From positions 620,001 through 684,000 of the forward strand of contig CP130488.1 of assembly GCA_030522375.1 (NCBI GenBank): a stretch of 64,000 bases of DNA. Reading direction: 5' to 3'. The number at the start of each line of letters is the position of its first letter. Position 1 is the first letter of the stretch. The DNA is from Methanosuratincola petrocarbonis (lineage in GTDB: Archaea; Thermoproteota; Methanomethylicia; Methanomethylicales; Methanomethylicaceae). Shown here piece after piece: positions 1 through 9,455 of the stretch. Both the position numbers and the translations under genes were made by a program. Below the pieces are notes generated by a model. It worked only from the letters and a program-made list of their open reading frames with translations. It was not told where the DNA came from and searched no databases.

Positions 1-1
1 C

Positions 2-799
2 TTCATGAGTTCCATAGTGCTTTCATGCAGGAAGATACTTGAGGATAAAGAGGCTTATTTTGAAAGCCTCATGCCCAGAGTTGAGGAAGAGATAAAAGAG
101 TTAATTGAAGGTTTAAGCGACGAGGATCTGCTCAGCCTTCCCATAACCGACCTCCTTATAATGGCCTACGGTAAAGTGCTTGAAGAATTAACACAATACT
201 CCCAAATCAAAAGCTACAGGGCTGATTTCAAGGCTAAATTTGAAGATTTGATAGGCGAAGCCAGAGACTTCATCTTCAGAGAAGTCGTAAGAAAGCTAAC
301 TGGAAGATCGCTTAACATTTTAGGACCCGAAGCCTCATTCGCACTTATAACAAAAATCTTTTACAGAAGCTCAATCCCTAGTGATGAAGCCCTAAAAGTT
401 GTTAGAGCGTATGGGCTGACCGTCGACGCCCTAGTGAAAAAGGGCTACGCCAAAAAAATCAGCGGCGGAATAGAAATAACGCCCTTCACAGAAGTCCCCT
501 TAGACATCAGCCCCGAAGAAGTGGAAAGAAACAACCTCTACCAACAACTCCTCTACCTATTAAAAACAGCCAACGAGAAAGGGGCGCCGGCCATCAAACA
601 GCTGCTGTCATCCTACGGCAACTTCGGGCTTCAAGAACTCCAATACATCATAAACCTACTGACAAAACATTATAGACTGCTCATTAACAAAGGCGAAGAA
701 CTTAGAGACAGCGAAAAAATCGAACTCCAAGTTTTAGATTCTATATCAGATGTTATAGGCCAGCCAATGCAAAGAAGGACCCTCGACAGCTTCACTTAA
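2..799 (+). CDS. C-terminal part of DUF1156-type adenine-specific DNA methylase (5'-truncated by window)
   Basis: The reading frame is open to the first complete codon, so the ATG at base 5 is probably internal and the gene begins outside the window. The visible residues match my memory of the C-terminal half of DUF1156/COG1743 DNA adenine methylases: a final methylase-fold strand (SSIVLSCRK), then a helical block with the AYGKVLEELTQYSQI segment and a FALITKIFYR...AYGLTVDAL segment. The catalytic NPPY-like motif lies upstream and cannot be seen. It ends 12 bases before the SNF2 helicase, so the two are almost surely one operon. Codon use is AT-rich, unlike the GC-rich neighbours from 4388 on, which suggests transfer. 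Likely role: host DNA modification within a defence module (inference). Confidence 0.72.
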   Translation, partial: FMSSIVLSCRKILEDKEAYFESLMPRVEEEIKELIEGLSDEDLLSLPITDLLIMAYGKVLEELTQYSQIKSYRADFKAKFEDLIGEARDFIFREVVRKLTGRSLNILGPEASFALITKIFYRSSIPSDEALKVVRAYGLTVDALVKKGYAKKISGGIEITPFTEVPLDISPEEVERNNLYQQLLYLLKTANEKGAPAIKQLLSSYGNFGLQELQYIINLLTKHYRLLINKGEELRDSEKIELQVLDSISDVIGQPMQRRTLDSFT

Positions 800-811
800 A
801 GGGAAAGCGCT

Positions 812-3800
812 ATGATTCAGATAGGCTCAAGGGTTAAAATAAGAGGAAAAAACGAAACTGGAGCAGTTCTAGAGCTTAGGGGAAACTTCGCTCGAGTTTT
901 AACGCTCACAGCCGACACGTGGCATCCAATCGAAGAATTAGAAGAAGACCTCTCTTTAATAGACCGCATAATTACTGTAAATCTGGACGATGGATTAGAC
1001 TTCATCCTGTCAATGGACGCCTACAGGCTGCTCTCAGAATACAAATTCAACCCCTACGTTCTAGCCTCATCAACAAAAATCAGGATCTTTCCCCACCAGA
1101 TAGACGAAGTCACAAGAATCCTTGACATGCCAAGGATGATGATCGCTGACGAGGTCGGTCTAGGCAAAACAATAACCGCTGCGTTGGTCGCAAATGAACT
1201 CAAAGCCAGAGGGTTAGCAAACAAGCTACTATTTGTTGTGCCAAAGGCTCTGCTCTACAAGTGGCGCGATGAATTAAACAACAGATTTGAAATGACTGCA
1301 GAAATCCTAGACTCCACCTATGTAAAAATACACGGGCCCCCTCTAGGCAAAAGGGAGTTCTGCTACATCTCATCTATGGACTATCTAAAACAGAGCCATG
1401 TTATAAAAATGATTGAAGACGCAGAATTCGACATAACCGTAATCGACGAAGCCCACAAACTAGCGCTAAATACTGACAGACTAAAACTGGGCGAATGCCT
1501 AGCTCCAAGAACTAATCACATGCTTTTCCTGACGGCGACGCCCCACAACGGCGATAATGAGGACTATCTTAATAGAATCAAACTTTTAGACCCCTACATA
1601 ACGGATGTGCAATCCGCCTCTCACATTCTAATTAGGAACCTAAAAGAGGATGTAGTAGACCTTGAAGGGAAAGAAGTCTTCCCTCCTAGGCAAAGCAAAA
1701 CCGTATCTATCCCCATAAGCGAGGAAGAAACAAAACTTCACAGAATGGTGGATGAATATATCTCAAGACGTATAGACGAAGCCCGGGATCGACAGGAATA
1801 CAACGCAATGAGGTTTTTAGGGGGCATAATTCGCAAAAGAGCGTCGTCATCCCTAAAAGCCCTCAAACTGACATTGGAAAGAAGACTAACAAGGCTAGGA
1901 CAGGCTGTGAACGCAGAACAGGCCATAAAAAGAATGAAGGAGGCTGAAGAAGAGTTCGACGAGGAACAATATGAGGAAAGCGAACAAGAGGTCGTAGGGA
2001 TTTCGGGCTACTCCATAGAAGAAGATCGCAAAGAACTTGCAGAGTTGTTAGCTGAACTTGAAAAGATCCATGAAGATTCTAAAATAAAACATTTGATGAG
2101 CTTCATAGATACGATAAAGAAAGGCGATAAAACGACAAAAATAGTGATTTTTAGCGAATATAGAGACACCGTAGACTACCTTTTCGAAAACCTGGCCAAC
2201 AAGTATAGACTCGCGAAAATATACGGAGTCATGAACGTCGATGAGCGACATAATGCTTTGGCCAATTTTAGGGATCCAAATGGTGCGGAAATAATGGTCT
2301 GTACTGACGCGGCTGGTGAGGGCATAGACATGCAATTCGCCAACATAATGATAAACTACGACCTTCCATGGAACCCAAACAGGCTCGAGCAAAGAATGGG
2401 GAGGATACATAGAATAGGTCAGACAAGACCTGTATACTATTACAACTTTATATTGTCGGGCACTATTGACGGATACATTTTAAGTAAACTGTTAGAAAAA
2501 ATCGAAGCAATAAAAGAAGCCATAGGCGACAAAGTCTACGATGTCGTTGGAAAACTTCTTTCAGAGGAAGGCATTTCAAGCCTATACGAAGAATTTTTGA
2601 AAGTACCTAAGGAGCTTTGGGAGGCCAAAGTCAAGAGGGTTGACGATATAATTGAGGAACGCAGGCGAATATTGAATGAAATCAACGCCCTCCTCTCTGG
2701 ACACAGGCTTGATAGAAGCAAACTTGAAGAAATCAAAAAAGTAAGACTCGAAGCCGTCGAAAAAGGTGAAGTTAAACGCTTCATAGAGGTCTACCTGGGA
2801 ACTAAAGGAGGGAAAATAGAGCCCGTAAGAGAAGAAGACGAAGTTTACAGGCTAATGCTTCCGGCAAAGCTTGCACACAATCTTAACTACGGAACATTGG
2901 TCGGCAGCTTTTCAAATACAGTTGCAGAACAGAAAAACTATCCATACCTAGCTCTAGGAAACAAATGCATAATGAGTATGATTTTGGACGCTATGAAGCC
3001 ATCCGTCTCAATCTTTAAGCACGAAACATTAAGCGGAATACTTTACATTTATCGCGTCATATTGAAAGATGGAAAGGGACAAGAAAGAAACGGAAAAATA
3101 ATAGTTCTTCATTACTCCGAGGGAAAAATAAGGGAAATAGATCCAAGGAGCATATGGGATCTCGAACCTGTCGTCGGGGAAGAGCCTGAAATAGACACTA
3201 AAAACATTATTGAAGGCAAAAATTCAGCGGATCAGGCTCTACTCAAAATCGTATCCGACCTCAAAAATGAAACCTCAGCAAAAATCGAGGAAATAAAGAA
3301 CAAAACAAGAGACATAATCATAGCGTACTACTCAAGAAGAGTTGAGGAAAGTCGCAGAAAGATCGAGGATTACCAGAATAGACTACAAGAGAGCCCCCAC
3401 TACTCCAAGCTAATAAATAAAGAAGAGAGCACAATAAACTCGCTAAAACTAGAACTTGACTCAAATCTAACAGAAATATCCTCAGTATTTAATATTTACA
3501 CCCTCTACGAGCTTATAGGCACGGCCATAATCATAGGAAAGCCAGGCGCAGACATCAAGAAGAAAGTGGAAAACGCAGGAGTTCAGGCAGTCATAAAATA
3601 CGAAATGGAAAGGGCCAAAACAGAAGAGGAAAGAAACAGAATCAGAGATGTCTCTGACCAATATAAGGGATACGATGTAGAATCTTTTGACAGAGTGATT
3701 GAAGTCAAATCCTTTAGCACAACAGGATCAGTAGAAATGACAAGCAATGAATGGGAAACGGCTAACAGAATTAAAGAAGCATACTGGCTTTACACCGTGG

Positions 3801-3934
3801 AAAACGCCTTAGACAATCCTATAGTTTACCCAATACAAAACCCAACAGTAAAATTCAAGGATCTAGTAGAAAAAATTCCCATAATAGACTATAGATATAG
3901 AATTGACAAATGGAAAACCGCATCAACAAAATAG
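812..3934 (+). CDS. SNF2-family helicase with C-terminal DUF3883 (NOV-C-like) domain
   Basis: A 1040-residue superfamily 2 ATPase. Walker A ADEVGLGKTITA is near residue 113, the DEAH box (VIDEAHKLAL) near 211, TATPHNG near 241, and the helicase C motifs (AGEGIDMQFANI, QRMGRIHRIGQ) near 500-537. A long helical region follows, and the end (residues about 955-1015, YDVESFDRVIEVKSF...TSNEW) resembles DUF3883, the nuclease-like C-terminal domain of NO VEIN. SNF2-DUF3883 proteins beside DUF1156 methylases are known from archaeal defence islands, and SNF2 proteins occur in class 1 DISARM (drmD). Other members of such modules (DUF499 ATPase, PLD nuclease) would lie upstream of the window. Composition is AT-rich like the preceding gene. 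The function is predicted restriction of foreign DNA, not proven. Confidence 0.85.
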   Translation: MIQIGSRVKIRGKNETGAVLELRGNFARVLTLTADTWHPIEELEEDLSLIDRIITVNLDDGLDFILSMDAYRLLSEYKFNPYVLASSTKIRIFPHQIDEVTRILDMPRMMIADEVGLGKTITAALVANELKARGLANKLLFVVPKALLYKWRDELNNRFEMTAEILDSTYVKIHGPPLGKREFCYISSMDYLKQSHVIKMIEDAEFDITVIDEAHKLALNTDRLKLGECLAPRTNHMLFLTATPHNGDNEDYLNRIKLLDPYITDVQSASHILIRNLKEDVVDLEGKEVFPPRQSKTVSIPISEEETKLHRMVDEYISRRIDEARDRQEYNAMRFLGGIIRKRASSSLKALKLTLERRLTRLGQAVNAEQAIKRMKEAEEEFDEEQYEESEQEVVGISGYSIEEDRKELAELLAELEKIHEDSKIKHLMSFIDTIKKGDKTTKIVIFSEYRDTVDYLFENLANKYRLAKIYGVMNVDERHNALANFRDPNGAEIMVCTDAAGEGIDMQFANIMINYDLPWNPNRLEQRMGRIHRIGQTRPVYYYNFILSGTIDGYILSKLLEKIEAIKEAIGDKVYDVVGKLLSEEGISSLYEEFLKVPKELWEAKVKRVDDIIEERRRILNEINALLSGHRLDRSKLEEIKKVRLEAVEKGEVKRFIEVYLGTKGGKIEPVREEDEVYRLMLPAKLAHNLNYGTLVGSFSNTVAEQKNYPYLALGNKCIMSMILDAMKPSVSIFKHETLSGILYIYRVILKDGKGQERNGKIIVLHYSEGKIREIDPRSIWDLEPVVGEEPEIDTKNIIEGKNSADQALLKIVSDLKNETSAKIEEIKNKTRDIIIAYYSRRVEESRRKIEDYQNRLQESPHYSKLINKEESTINSLKLELDSNLTEISSVFNIYTLYELIGTAIIIGKPGADIKKKVENAGVQAVIKYEMERAKTEEERNRIRDVSDQYKGYDVESFDRVIEVKSFSTTGSVEMTSNEWETANRIKEAYWLYTVENALDNPIVYPIQNPTVKFKDLVEKIPIIDYRYRIDKWKTASTK

Positions 3935-4006
3935 CATCCGCAGAAATTAATAGCCACTAATAGTCGATGATTTTAAAAATTCAATACCATCTCGACCTCC
4001 AGCTTC

Positions 4007-4156
4007 TCAGAAACTTTCCTTCACGAAACTTTTTGAAGCCAGGTCATAGGTGTAGCACATGCTCCGACCCTCGCCGTAGCTGGTTATATTGAACGACGCC
4101 CCCCTGAGGAGGTTTGGTTCCGGACTAGCAAGGCGCAGTGTAAGCGCCCAGAGGCA
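4007..4156 (-). pseudogene. Possible remnant of a protein-coding gene (49 codons, no start)
   Basis: Between the AT-rich defence genes and the phoU-like gene, the minus strand is open for 49 codons without a good start. It reads as a plausible protein C-terminus (for example NLLRGASFNITSYGEGRS then a stop). Its base composition resembles the GC-rich host genes. The YGEGRS pattern recalls the tails of some archaeal IS200/IS605 TnpB proteins, but that is a weak resemblance. It could be a decayed transposase end at an island boundary, or chance. Nothing else convincing is seen in 3935-4387 apart from the promoter of the next gene. Confidence 0.22.
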
Positions 4157-4387
4157 CTATGTGTAAATTCGGATTCATGGGTGCACTTGCACTAAACATA
4201 GATTGTGATCCAGATCCTGCATTTTTTGCTGCAGATGGCCTTGAAAGTGATGGGATCTCGACTTCTTGATTGGATCGAGAATATAAAGGAGATAGTCTCG
4301 GTCGTCACTAACATGGGTTGGCAGAAGGCGTGCCCACAGAATAGTAAATATATACCCAACAGCAATTATTTGCAGAGGGTCGGTATA

Positions 4388-5071
4388 ATGCTGGGCTCAG
4401 GGCACATAGGCTTCTGGCTCGGAGAGCGGGCCGAGAAGGAGGCGATATCTGCCTGCGAGAAGCACATGGAGAAGATATTCTCGATAGTCAGGAAGTTCCG
4501 CGAGTACGTCTACGCGTTCCTGGACAGCGACTGCGCGAAAGCCAAGGAGATGTCGTCATCGATAATAGCCCTAGAGCGTGAGGCCGACCAGATCAAGGAG
4601 AACATAATGAAAGAGCTGATGGAATCCTCGCTCCACCCGATGGACCAGGATGAGATCATACGCCTGCTCATGACCGCCGATGACATCGCTGCCCACGTGA
4701 AGTCCGCGACGAGGAAGCTCCTGTACGCCCACCCGAAAGACATCCCCGAAGATGTGAAGTCTGGCATCCGCGGTCTGGTAGACCTGCTCCTGGAGGAGGC
4801 TTTGAGCCTCATGGAGACCATTGAAGCGCTCGTCAAGAGGACCGGGGAAGTGGTCAGCAAAGCCGAGAAGACTGAGCGCCTCGAGGAGAAGATCGACGAT
4901 GTGCGCGTCGAGCTGATCGCGAAGATACTCGACTGGGGGGATACAGCCCCGCACATAAGGGACTGGCTGATGATAAAAGAGGTCGTCGAGAACATCGAGG
5001 CGTCGTCAGACCGGATGGAGGACACCACCGACCTGATCAGGGCAATAGCCGTGCTCAGGGGCAAGAGATAA
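4388..5071 (+). CDS. PhoU-like DUF47 family protein, probable partner of PiT transporter
   Basis: An all-helical protein of 227 residues with the DUF47/PhoU-like pattern: an N-terminal helix with EKEAI, a conserved ALEREADQIKENI helix near residue 60, and a second bundle containing LEEKIDDVRVEL and IEASSDRMEDTTDLI. Such proteins usually sit beside PiT-type phosphate transporters and are thought to modulate them; here the PiT gene lies convergently 72 bases downstream. The start chosen is the ATG at 4388: a TATA-like stretch (AAATATATA near 4346) lies about 40 bases before it. An open frame extends further upstream to 4205, but that part does not resemble the family. Confidence 0.8.
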   Translation: MLGSGHIGFWLGERAEKEAISACEKHMEKIFSIVRKFREYVYAFLDSDCAKAKEMSSSIIALEREADQIKENIMKELMESSLHPMDQDEIIRLLMTADDIAAHVKSATRKLLYAHPKDIPEDVKSGIRGLVDLLLEEALSLMETIEALVKRTGEVVSKAEKTERLEEKIDDVRVELIAKILDWGDTAPHIRDWLMIKEVVENIEASSDRMEDTTDLIRAIAVLRGKR

Positions 5072-5143
5072 TACAACCGATCGATTGCGCGATCTATCTG
5101 TCAAGCATTAAGTAAGCTAAGAAATATTTTGAAATCCAGGCTT

Positions 5144-6154
5144 TCAGCCGAGCAGCCCCTTCACAACGTAGTATATTGCGCCGCTCAGGATTATGTTCGC
5201 TGGGACGGTCAGCAGCCAGTATGAGAATAGGTATGCCGATGTGTTCCTGCTCAGCCTCTTCCTTGCAGCCATGCTAGCGCCGAGGATCGCCCCGACCGAG
5301 GCATACGAGGTTGATATCGGTAGCCCGTACCCGAACAGGATGTAGGGCACGGTTGTGAAGAGGTATACCACCAGCGCATTTGAGAGGCTTGCCGCAAGCC
5401 CTGTAGGGAGGTCGAGCCTGGTGACCCTGAACGCAAGCGTCCTGATCACCCTGGGTCCGAATAAGAAGGCGCCGACCACTATGCCCACTGTCCCAAAGAC
5501 GGCCAGCCAGATCATCGCGACCGTGTCGGTGACCTGCCCCATCTTCGAGGCGATGGTTATGTATACCCCGGTGGCGTTCGCCACATCGTTGGCGCCGAAA
5601 GAATAGGCGCTGAAGCACAGGGAAGCGATGAGGAGGATCCTGAAGAACTTCTGCAGTTTCGCCTCATTGTTGCTCTCCGCATAGCCTGCAATCATCCTGT
5701 ATAGGGCATAGCCGAGCGCCAGGCTGCAGATGGGGGATGTGATCCAGCTGATTGCTATCGTCCCGAACACATTCAGGTTTATGCCTCCGAGCCCGAATTC
5801 GACGAGGCCGTACCCGATGACTGCGCAGATGATGGAGTGGCTAGTCGAAATGGCCATGCCCCTCATCGTCGCTGCGAAGATCCATATGTTGGCAGACAGG
5901 ATTATGGCGAACGCGCCTGCCACACCGATCTCGGGGACGATCCCTTTGCCTATTGTCTTCATGACCATCGATCCCTGCAGCACCGCCCCAAAAAAGACGA
6001 ATATCGCGAAGAGGACCAGCGCCCTCTTGAGGCTCAGCACGCCCGACCCGACGGCAGCGCTCGTGGGGTTCGCAGCGTCGTTCCCCCCGAGGTTTATGGA
6101 CATGATGAATGCAAGGAGGAGCCCTAGGGCGAGCAAGATCATCGCGATGTCCAT
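5144..6154 (-). CDS. pit: PiT-family inorganic phosphate transporter
   Basis: A 336-residue polytopic membrane protein with the two PiT signature repeats: an N-terminal one with GGNDAANPTSAAVGSG near residue 25 and a C-terminal one with SFGANDVANATGVY near residue 190, plus the ISTSHSI motif. About ten hydrophobic segments can be counted. Members import phosphate with H+ or Na+. The start is the ATG at 6154, preceded by GGTGGT at ideal distance; a GTG fifteen bases upstream is in frame but less likely. Convergent with the phoU-like gene, its probable functional partner. Confidence 0.9.
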   Translation of the reverse strand: MDIAMILLALGLLLAFIMSINLGGNDAANPTSAAVGSGVLSLKRALVLFAIFVFFGAVLQGSMVMKTIGKGIVPEIGVAGAFAIILSANIWIFAATMRGMAISTSHSIICAVIGYGLVEFGLGGINLNVFGTIAISWITSPICSLALGYALYRMIAGYAESNNEAKLQKFFRILLIASLCFSAYSFGANDVANATGVYITIASKMGQVTDTVAMIWLAVFGTVGIVVGAFLFGPRVIRTLAFRVTRLDLPTGLAASLSNALVVYLFTTVPYILFGYGLPISTSYASVGAILGASMAARKRLSRNTSAYLFSYWLLTVPANIILSGAIYYVVKGLLG

Positions 6155-6437
6155 GTGACCACCTTGCACTCGATGTACTGTTTGACGTGTAGCATCATGA
6201 TCTGTTAAAAAGGTTTCTTAAGGCAATTTTTTCTCGGTCGGGCAGCTCAAATACGAATCTGAATTAAATAATAAAAAAATAAGGAACGCCCAATGGTGGG
6301 GATTCTGCGCAGCGCTCCTTCGGCTGTTCATAATGATCTGCCACACGCAAAATAAGCCGTTCTGGAATTGAATTCGTAAACAGGAAAAATAAGAAACGCG
6401 AACTGTTATGAAAGCCCGATTCTCCGGTAGCGCCCTT

Positions 6438-6698
6438 TCATTCCTTCTCCTCGAGCACAATCAGCGTTTCGAAGATCTTCTTTATCGTCGATTCGTCCTC
6501 CGAAAGCCTATGGTCGCTGGCCCCGCCTTCGATCGCGATCAGCTCGGCCTCGCTTATCCCAGTCCTGGCTGAGAGCTCCTCGATCGTCATCCCCTTGCTG
6601 TACCTGAGCGTCCTGAGCATGAGCCCGGGCTGGCCGCTCTTCCTGTACACCGCAATGAAATCCTCCCAAGTTGCCTTGAAAACCACTTTGCCCACCAA
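6438..6698 (-). CDS. XRE-like helix-turn-helix protein
   Basis: Small protein of about 86 residues. The centre (residues 25-60) has an XRE/Cro-type helix-turn-helix: LRTLRYSKGMTIEELSARTG followed by ISEAELIAIEGG, then acidic helices. It could be a transcription regulator or the fifth component of a small regulatory switch; no partner antitoxin or toxin is adjacent. The start is ambiguous between a TTG at 6698 and the overlapping GTG at 6695. Upstream (6155-6437) the sequence is AT-rich with no gene seen; a TATA-like CCTTTTTAACAG on the minus strand there probably serves the PiT gene. Confidence 0.6.
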   Translation of the reverse strand: MVGKVVFKATWEDFIAVYRKSGQPGLMLRTLRYSKGMTIEELSARTGISEAELIAIEGGASDHRLSEDESTIKKIFETLIVLEEKE

Positions 6699-6771
6699 AT
6701 AACGATCCGCCGCCTACCAGAAAAGCCTTCCCCCTCGCAGCGCGGTGAGCCCCCGCAGCGCAGCACGGCGC

Positions 6772-7557
6772 TCAGAACTCGAACTTCCTTATTATGTTCT
6801 TCTCCTCGGCCCCGGTGATCTCTGCTATGACGTGGATGTACTTGCCCAGACCCGAGCTCTCTATCCTGGGCTTCAGAAGCTCGTCAATCTGGAATATCCC
6901 TGCAGAGTTAGACATCGAAATCCTCACTATGACCGGCTTCTCAGGAGGGGCCCCTTCCTGTATCCTGACCTTCTCTATGCTGAGCGCCGAGACTGAGTGG
7001 ATGTCGATCTTCCCAGCCTCGAAGGGCAGCCTCGCCCTCCCTTTTTCCATGTCGAGGGCATCCGCCACCTTCACCACGCCCGCCTCCAGAGTCAGCGGCC
7101 TGTGAGGCTCTTCATGTGATACGACCGCGTGCATCACTTCCGAGGTCACAACTGTTGCGTCATAGGGGCTGTAGATGCCGTCAAGAATGCCCCATAGCGC
7201 GCTCATCGCGACGGCCGCGCCGAACAGCTCGTGCCCCTCCCTGGCTACTGTCATGCCAGCATCGTGGAACAGCGCCCCGAGGACGACAACGACCTCTGCA
7301 TCCTCCCTCTCCATCCCATAGTCCTTCACGATGCTCGGCACGGCGTTGTTCTTCATGAGGATCCTGAGTATCTTCAGCGCCGAATTCGCGACTATCTTGA
7401 CGTGCGTGACCCCGTGGTCGGTGTACCCGAGCCGATCGATGGCCATCACGTTCGAGCACTTCCAGATCGCCTTGAGCCTCTCGTCACTCTCGATTCTCTG
7501 GACTATTGCCCTCAGCTTTTCGTTGCTCCCGCAAGGCAGGCTGAAGTCAAAGGACAT
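6772..7557 (-). CDS. HD-domain metal-dependent phosphohydrolase
   Basis: A 261-residue protein with HD-superfamily ligands in order: DHGVTHVK near residue 45, the HD pair in LFHDAGM near 97, E/H in REGHELFG and VVSHEEPHRP, and the late Asp in KVADALDMEKGR. The C-terminal 80 residues form a separate alpha/beta region. HD proteins hydrolyse nucleotides or cyclic dinucleotides; the substrate is unknown. The ATG at 7557 has GGAGG seven bases upstream and is preferred to the TTG at 7563. It follows the marC gene by about 40 bases on the same strand, so co-transcription is likely. Confidence 0.82.
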   Translation of the reverse strand: MSFDFSLPCGSNEKLRAIVQRIESDERLKAIWKCSNVMAIDRLGYTDHGVTHVKIVANSALKILRILMKNNAVPSIVKDYGMEREDAEVVVVLGALFHDAGMTVAREGHELFGAAVAMSALWGILDGIYSPYDATVVTSEVMHAVVSHEEPHRPLTLEAGVVKVADALDMEKGRARLPFEAGKIDIHSVSALSIEKVRIQEGAPPEKPVIVRISMSNSAGIFQIDELLKPRIESSGLGKYIHVIAEITGAEEKNIIRKFEF

Positions 7558-7599
7558 GTCCAATCCTCCTTCCAGACGGATTGCTTTCCAGGCGGGATC

Positions 7600-8196
7600 C
7601 TACCCCCCGAGGTAGGCCCCAACCAGACCGCTCCTTATCATTCCTATCGCGATCGCCGACAGTATGAATGCCATTATCCTCGATATAATCGTTGAGCCCG
7701 CCCTCCCCAGCACCTTCATGAGCGTGTTGGAGGACCTGAGGAGAGCCCACTGGAGGATGACATTCGCTGTTATCGCGAAGAGCGCAACGAGCGGTCCGTT
7801 TGGAGGCTGCATCAGGTACATCACTGTGTAGATGCTCCCGGGGCCTGCCATGAGCGGGGTAGCCAGGGGGACTATTGCGACGTCCTCCCTGTTCATCCAG
7901 CGCCCCTCCTCCTTGCCCAAGAGGCCTTCGATGGACATTATGAAGAGGAGCACCCCGCCGGCGATCTTGAAGTCGTCCATGGATATCCTGAAGAAATCGA
8001 GTATGTACGCGCCTATGACCGCAAAGACCACCAAAATTGCGAAAGCCACCTTCACCGAGTCGTTCAGTATTTTTGCCTTCTTCTGCGCTTCAAAAGAGCT
8101 CGTGAATGCATGGAAGAGCGGGACGTTGCCTATGGGGTCGAATATGATGAACAGCGTCAGGAATCCCTGGAGGTACACCCACAGCTCGTCGACCAT
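7600..8196 (-). CDS. MarC-family integral membrane protein
   Basis: 198 residues with six hydrophobic segments in the MarC arrangement. Visible family features are the N-terminal FLTLFIIFDPIGNVPLF segment, GGVLLFIMSIEGLLG, and the ATPLMAGPGSI motif before the fourth segment. The family (COG2095) is widespread; its transport substrate is unsettled, and the old link to antibiotic resistance is not supported. The ATG at 8196 is the only reasonable start. Divergent from the aminotransferase gene, with about 60 bases of shared promoter space. Confidence 0.85.
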   Translation of the reverse strand: MVDELWVYLQGFLTLFIIFDPIGNVPLFHAFTSSFEAQKKAKILNDSVKVAFAILVVFAVIGAYILDFFRISMDDFKIAGGVLLFIMSIEGLLGKEEGRWMNREDVAIVPLATPLMAGPGSIYTVMYLMQPPNGPLVALFAITANVILQWALLRSSNTLMKVLGRAGSTIISRIMAFILSAIAIGMIRSGLVGAYLGG

Positions 8197-8256
8197 GCGC
8201 AGTCACTTTCCATCTCTACTTAAGTTATATATCAGCATTAGCTGAAGAAGATAGTG

Positions 8257-9429
8257 ATGCCCCAAGAAAGGTTTGACAAGATCTGCCCGTCGCCCATCTC
8301 GTTCCTGGAAGAGTGGGGCGTACCCCCCAGCGGAGCGATAAGGTTCGATGTGGCGGATCCTGATTTCCCGCCCCCAGAGGAGGCCGTGGAGGCGACCAGG
8401 CAGGCGTTGTCCAAGGGGTTCTTCAGATACAGCCCAAGCTGGGGGATTCCAGAGCTCAGGGAGGCGCTAGCAGCATTTCTCAAATCGACCCGGCAGATCG
8501 AATATTCCATGGATGAGATCCTCGTCACAACAGGGGGCAAGTTCGCTAACTACGCCTTCTTCGCTTCACTTCTGAAGCCAGGGGACTCTGTCGTCCTCAT
8601 AAAGCCCTTCTGGACCAGCTTCAAGGCGGTCCCAGAGATGCTCGGGATAAGAGCAGCCGAGGTGTGGGCGAGAGAGCCTTACCATCTGGATGAAGAGGCG
8701 CTCAAGTTAGTGGTAGATGCGAGGACGCGCGCCATCGTCCTGAACTCTCCGAACAACCCTACTGGAGGCATCCTGAGCGAGTCCGATCTGAAACTAGTCA
8801 GGGATCTGGCAGAGGACCACGACCTGATCGTCCTATCCGACGAGATCGATTGGGCTTATGTCTACGGCGGGAGGCGCTTCATCTCCCCTGCCTCGATAGA
8901 AGGCCTGAGGGATCGGGTGGTCGTGACTGACGGCTTCTCCAAGGTCTTCTGCATGACCGGCTGGAGAGTGGGGTTCGCAGCAGGTCCAAAAATACTGATA
9001 GACCGACTTCATATGGTCCAAGAGCATGCGGTTAGCTCGCCCTCGACATTCGCCCAATACGGCTGCCTGCGGGCACTTGACAATCACCGGGAATACATCG
9101 AGAGAAACCTCGCAGCCTGCAGGCGCAACCTGGGGATCGTCTTGGACAGGCTGAACTCGACCGGTCCGATCGTATGCCCGGAGCCGGAAGGCGGTTTCTA
9201 TGTCTATCCTAGGGTAGACCCTGCCCTCTGCTCCAGCCGGGAGTTCTGCGAGGGGCTCCTGAAAAGCGAGGGAGTGGCCGTTATCCCGGGCGAGTACTTC
9301 GGCGACGACAGGAACCGCTTCAGGCTCTGCTATGCCGTCCCCCGGGAAGTGTTGGAGGAAGGGCTTGAGAGGGTGGCCAGGTACGCGGAAAGCTTGGAAA
9401 GCAAAAACCGCCATCCTGCAGGGAAGTAA
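8257..9429 (+). CDS. Class I/II PLP-dependent aminotransferase
   Basis: A 390-residue fold-type I aminotransferase. Visible signatures are the N-terminal FDVADPDFPPPEEA, substrate-loop Tyr in FRYSPSWGIPELRE, NSPNNPTGG near residue 170, the Asp of VLSDEIDWAYVY, and the Schiff-base lysine in TDGFSKVF followed by TGWRVGF. It resembles archaeal aspartate/aromatic aminotransferases; exact amino donor cannot be told. A TATA box (TTATATAT, 8225-8232) lies about 25 bases upstream of 8254, so the transcript is probably leaderless or nearly so, starting at the GTG at 8254 or the adjacent ATG at 8257. Confidence 0.9.
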   Translation: MPQERFDKICPSPISFLEEWGVPPSGAIRFDVADPDFPPPEEAVEATRQALSKGFFRYSPSWGIPELREALAAFLKSTRQIEYSMDEILVTTGGKFANYAFFASLLKPGDSVVLIKPFWTSFKAVPEMLGIRAAEVWAREPYHLDEEALKLVVDARTRAIVLNSPNNPTGGILSESDLKLVRDLAEDHDLIVLSDEIDWAYVYGGRRFISPASIEGLRDRVVVTDGFSKVFCMTGWRVGFAAGPKILIDRLHMVQEHAVSSPSTFAQYGCLRALDNHREYIERNLAACRRNLGIVLDRLNSTGPIVCPEPEGGFYVYPRVDPALCSSREFCEGLLKSEGVAVIPGEYFGDDRNRFRLCYAVPREVLEEGLERVARYAESLESKNRHPAGK

Positions 9430-9455
9430 GTAAATAAAAAAATAAAAATAAAATA

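Noticed and set aside
4205..4387. Upstream extension of the phoU-like reading frame
   Set aside because: The extra 61 residues do not match the family, and a TATA-like box lies inside this stretch just before the ATG at 4388.
6218..6460. Minus-strand 80-codon frame in the pit-HTH gap
   Set aside because: Overlaps the helix-turn-helix gene, low-complexity translation and no promoter or ribosome site.
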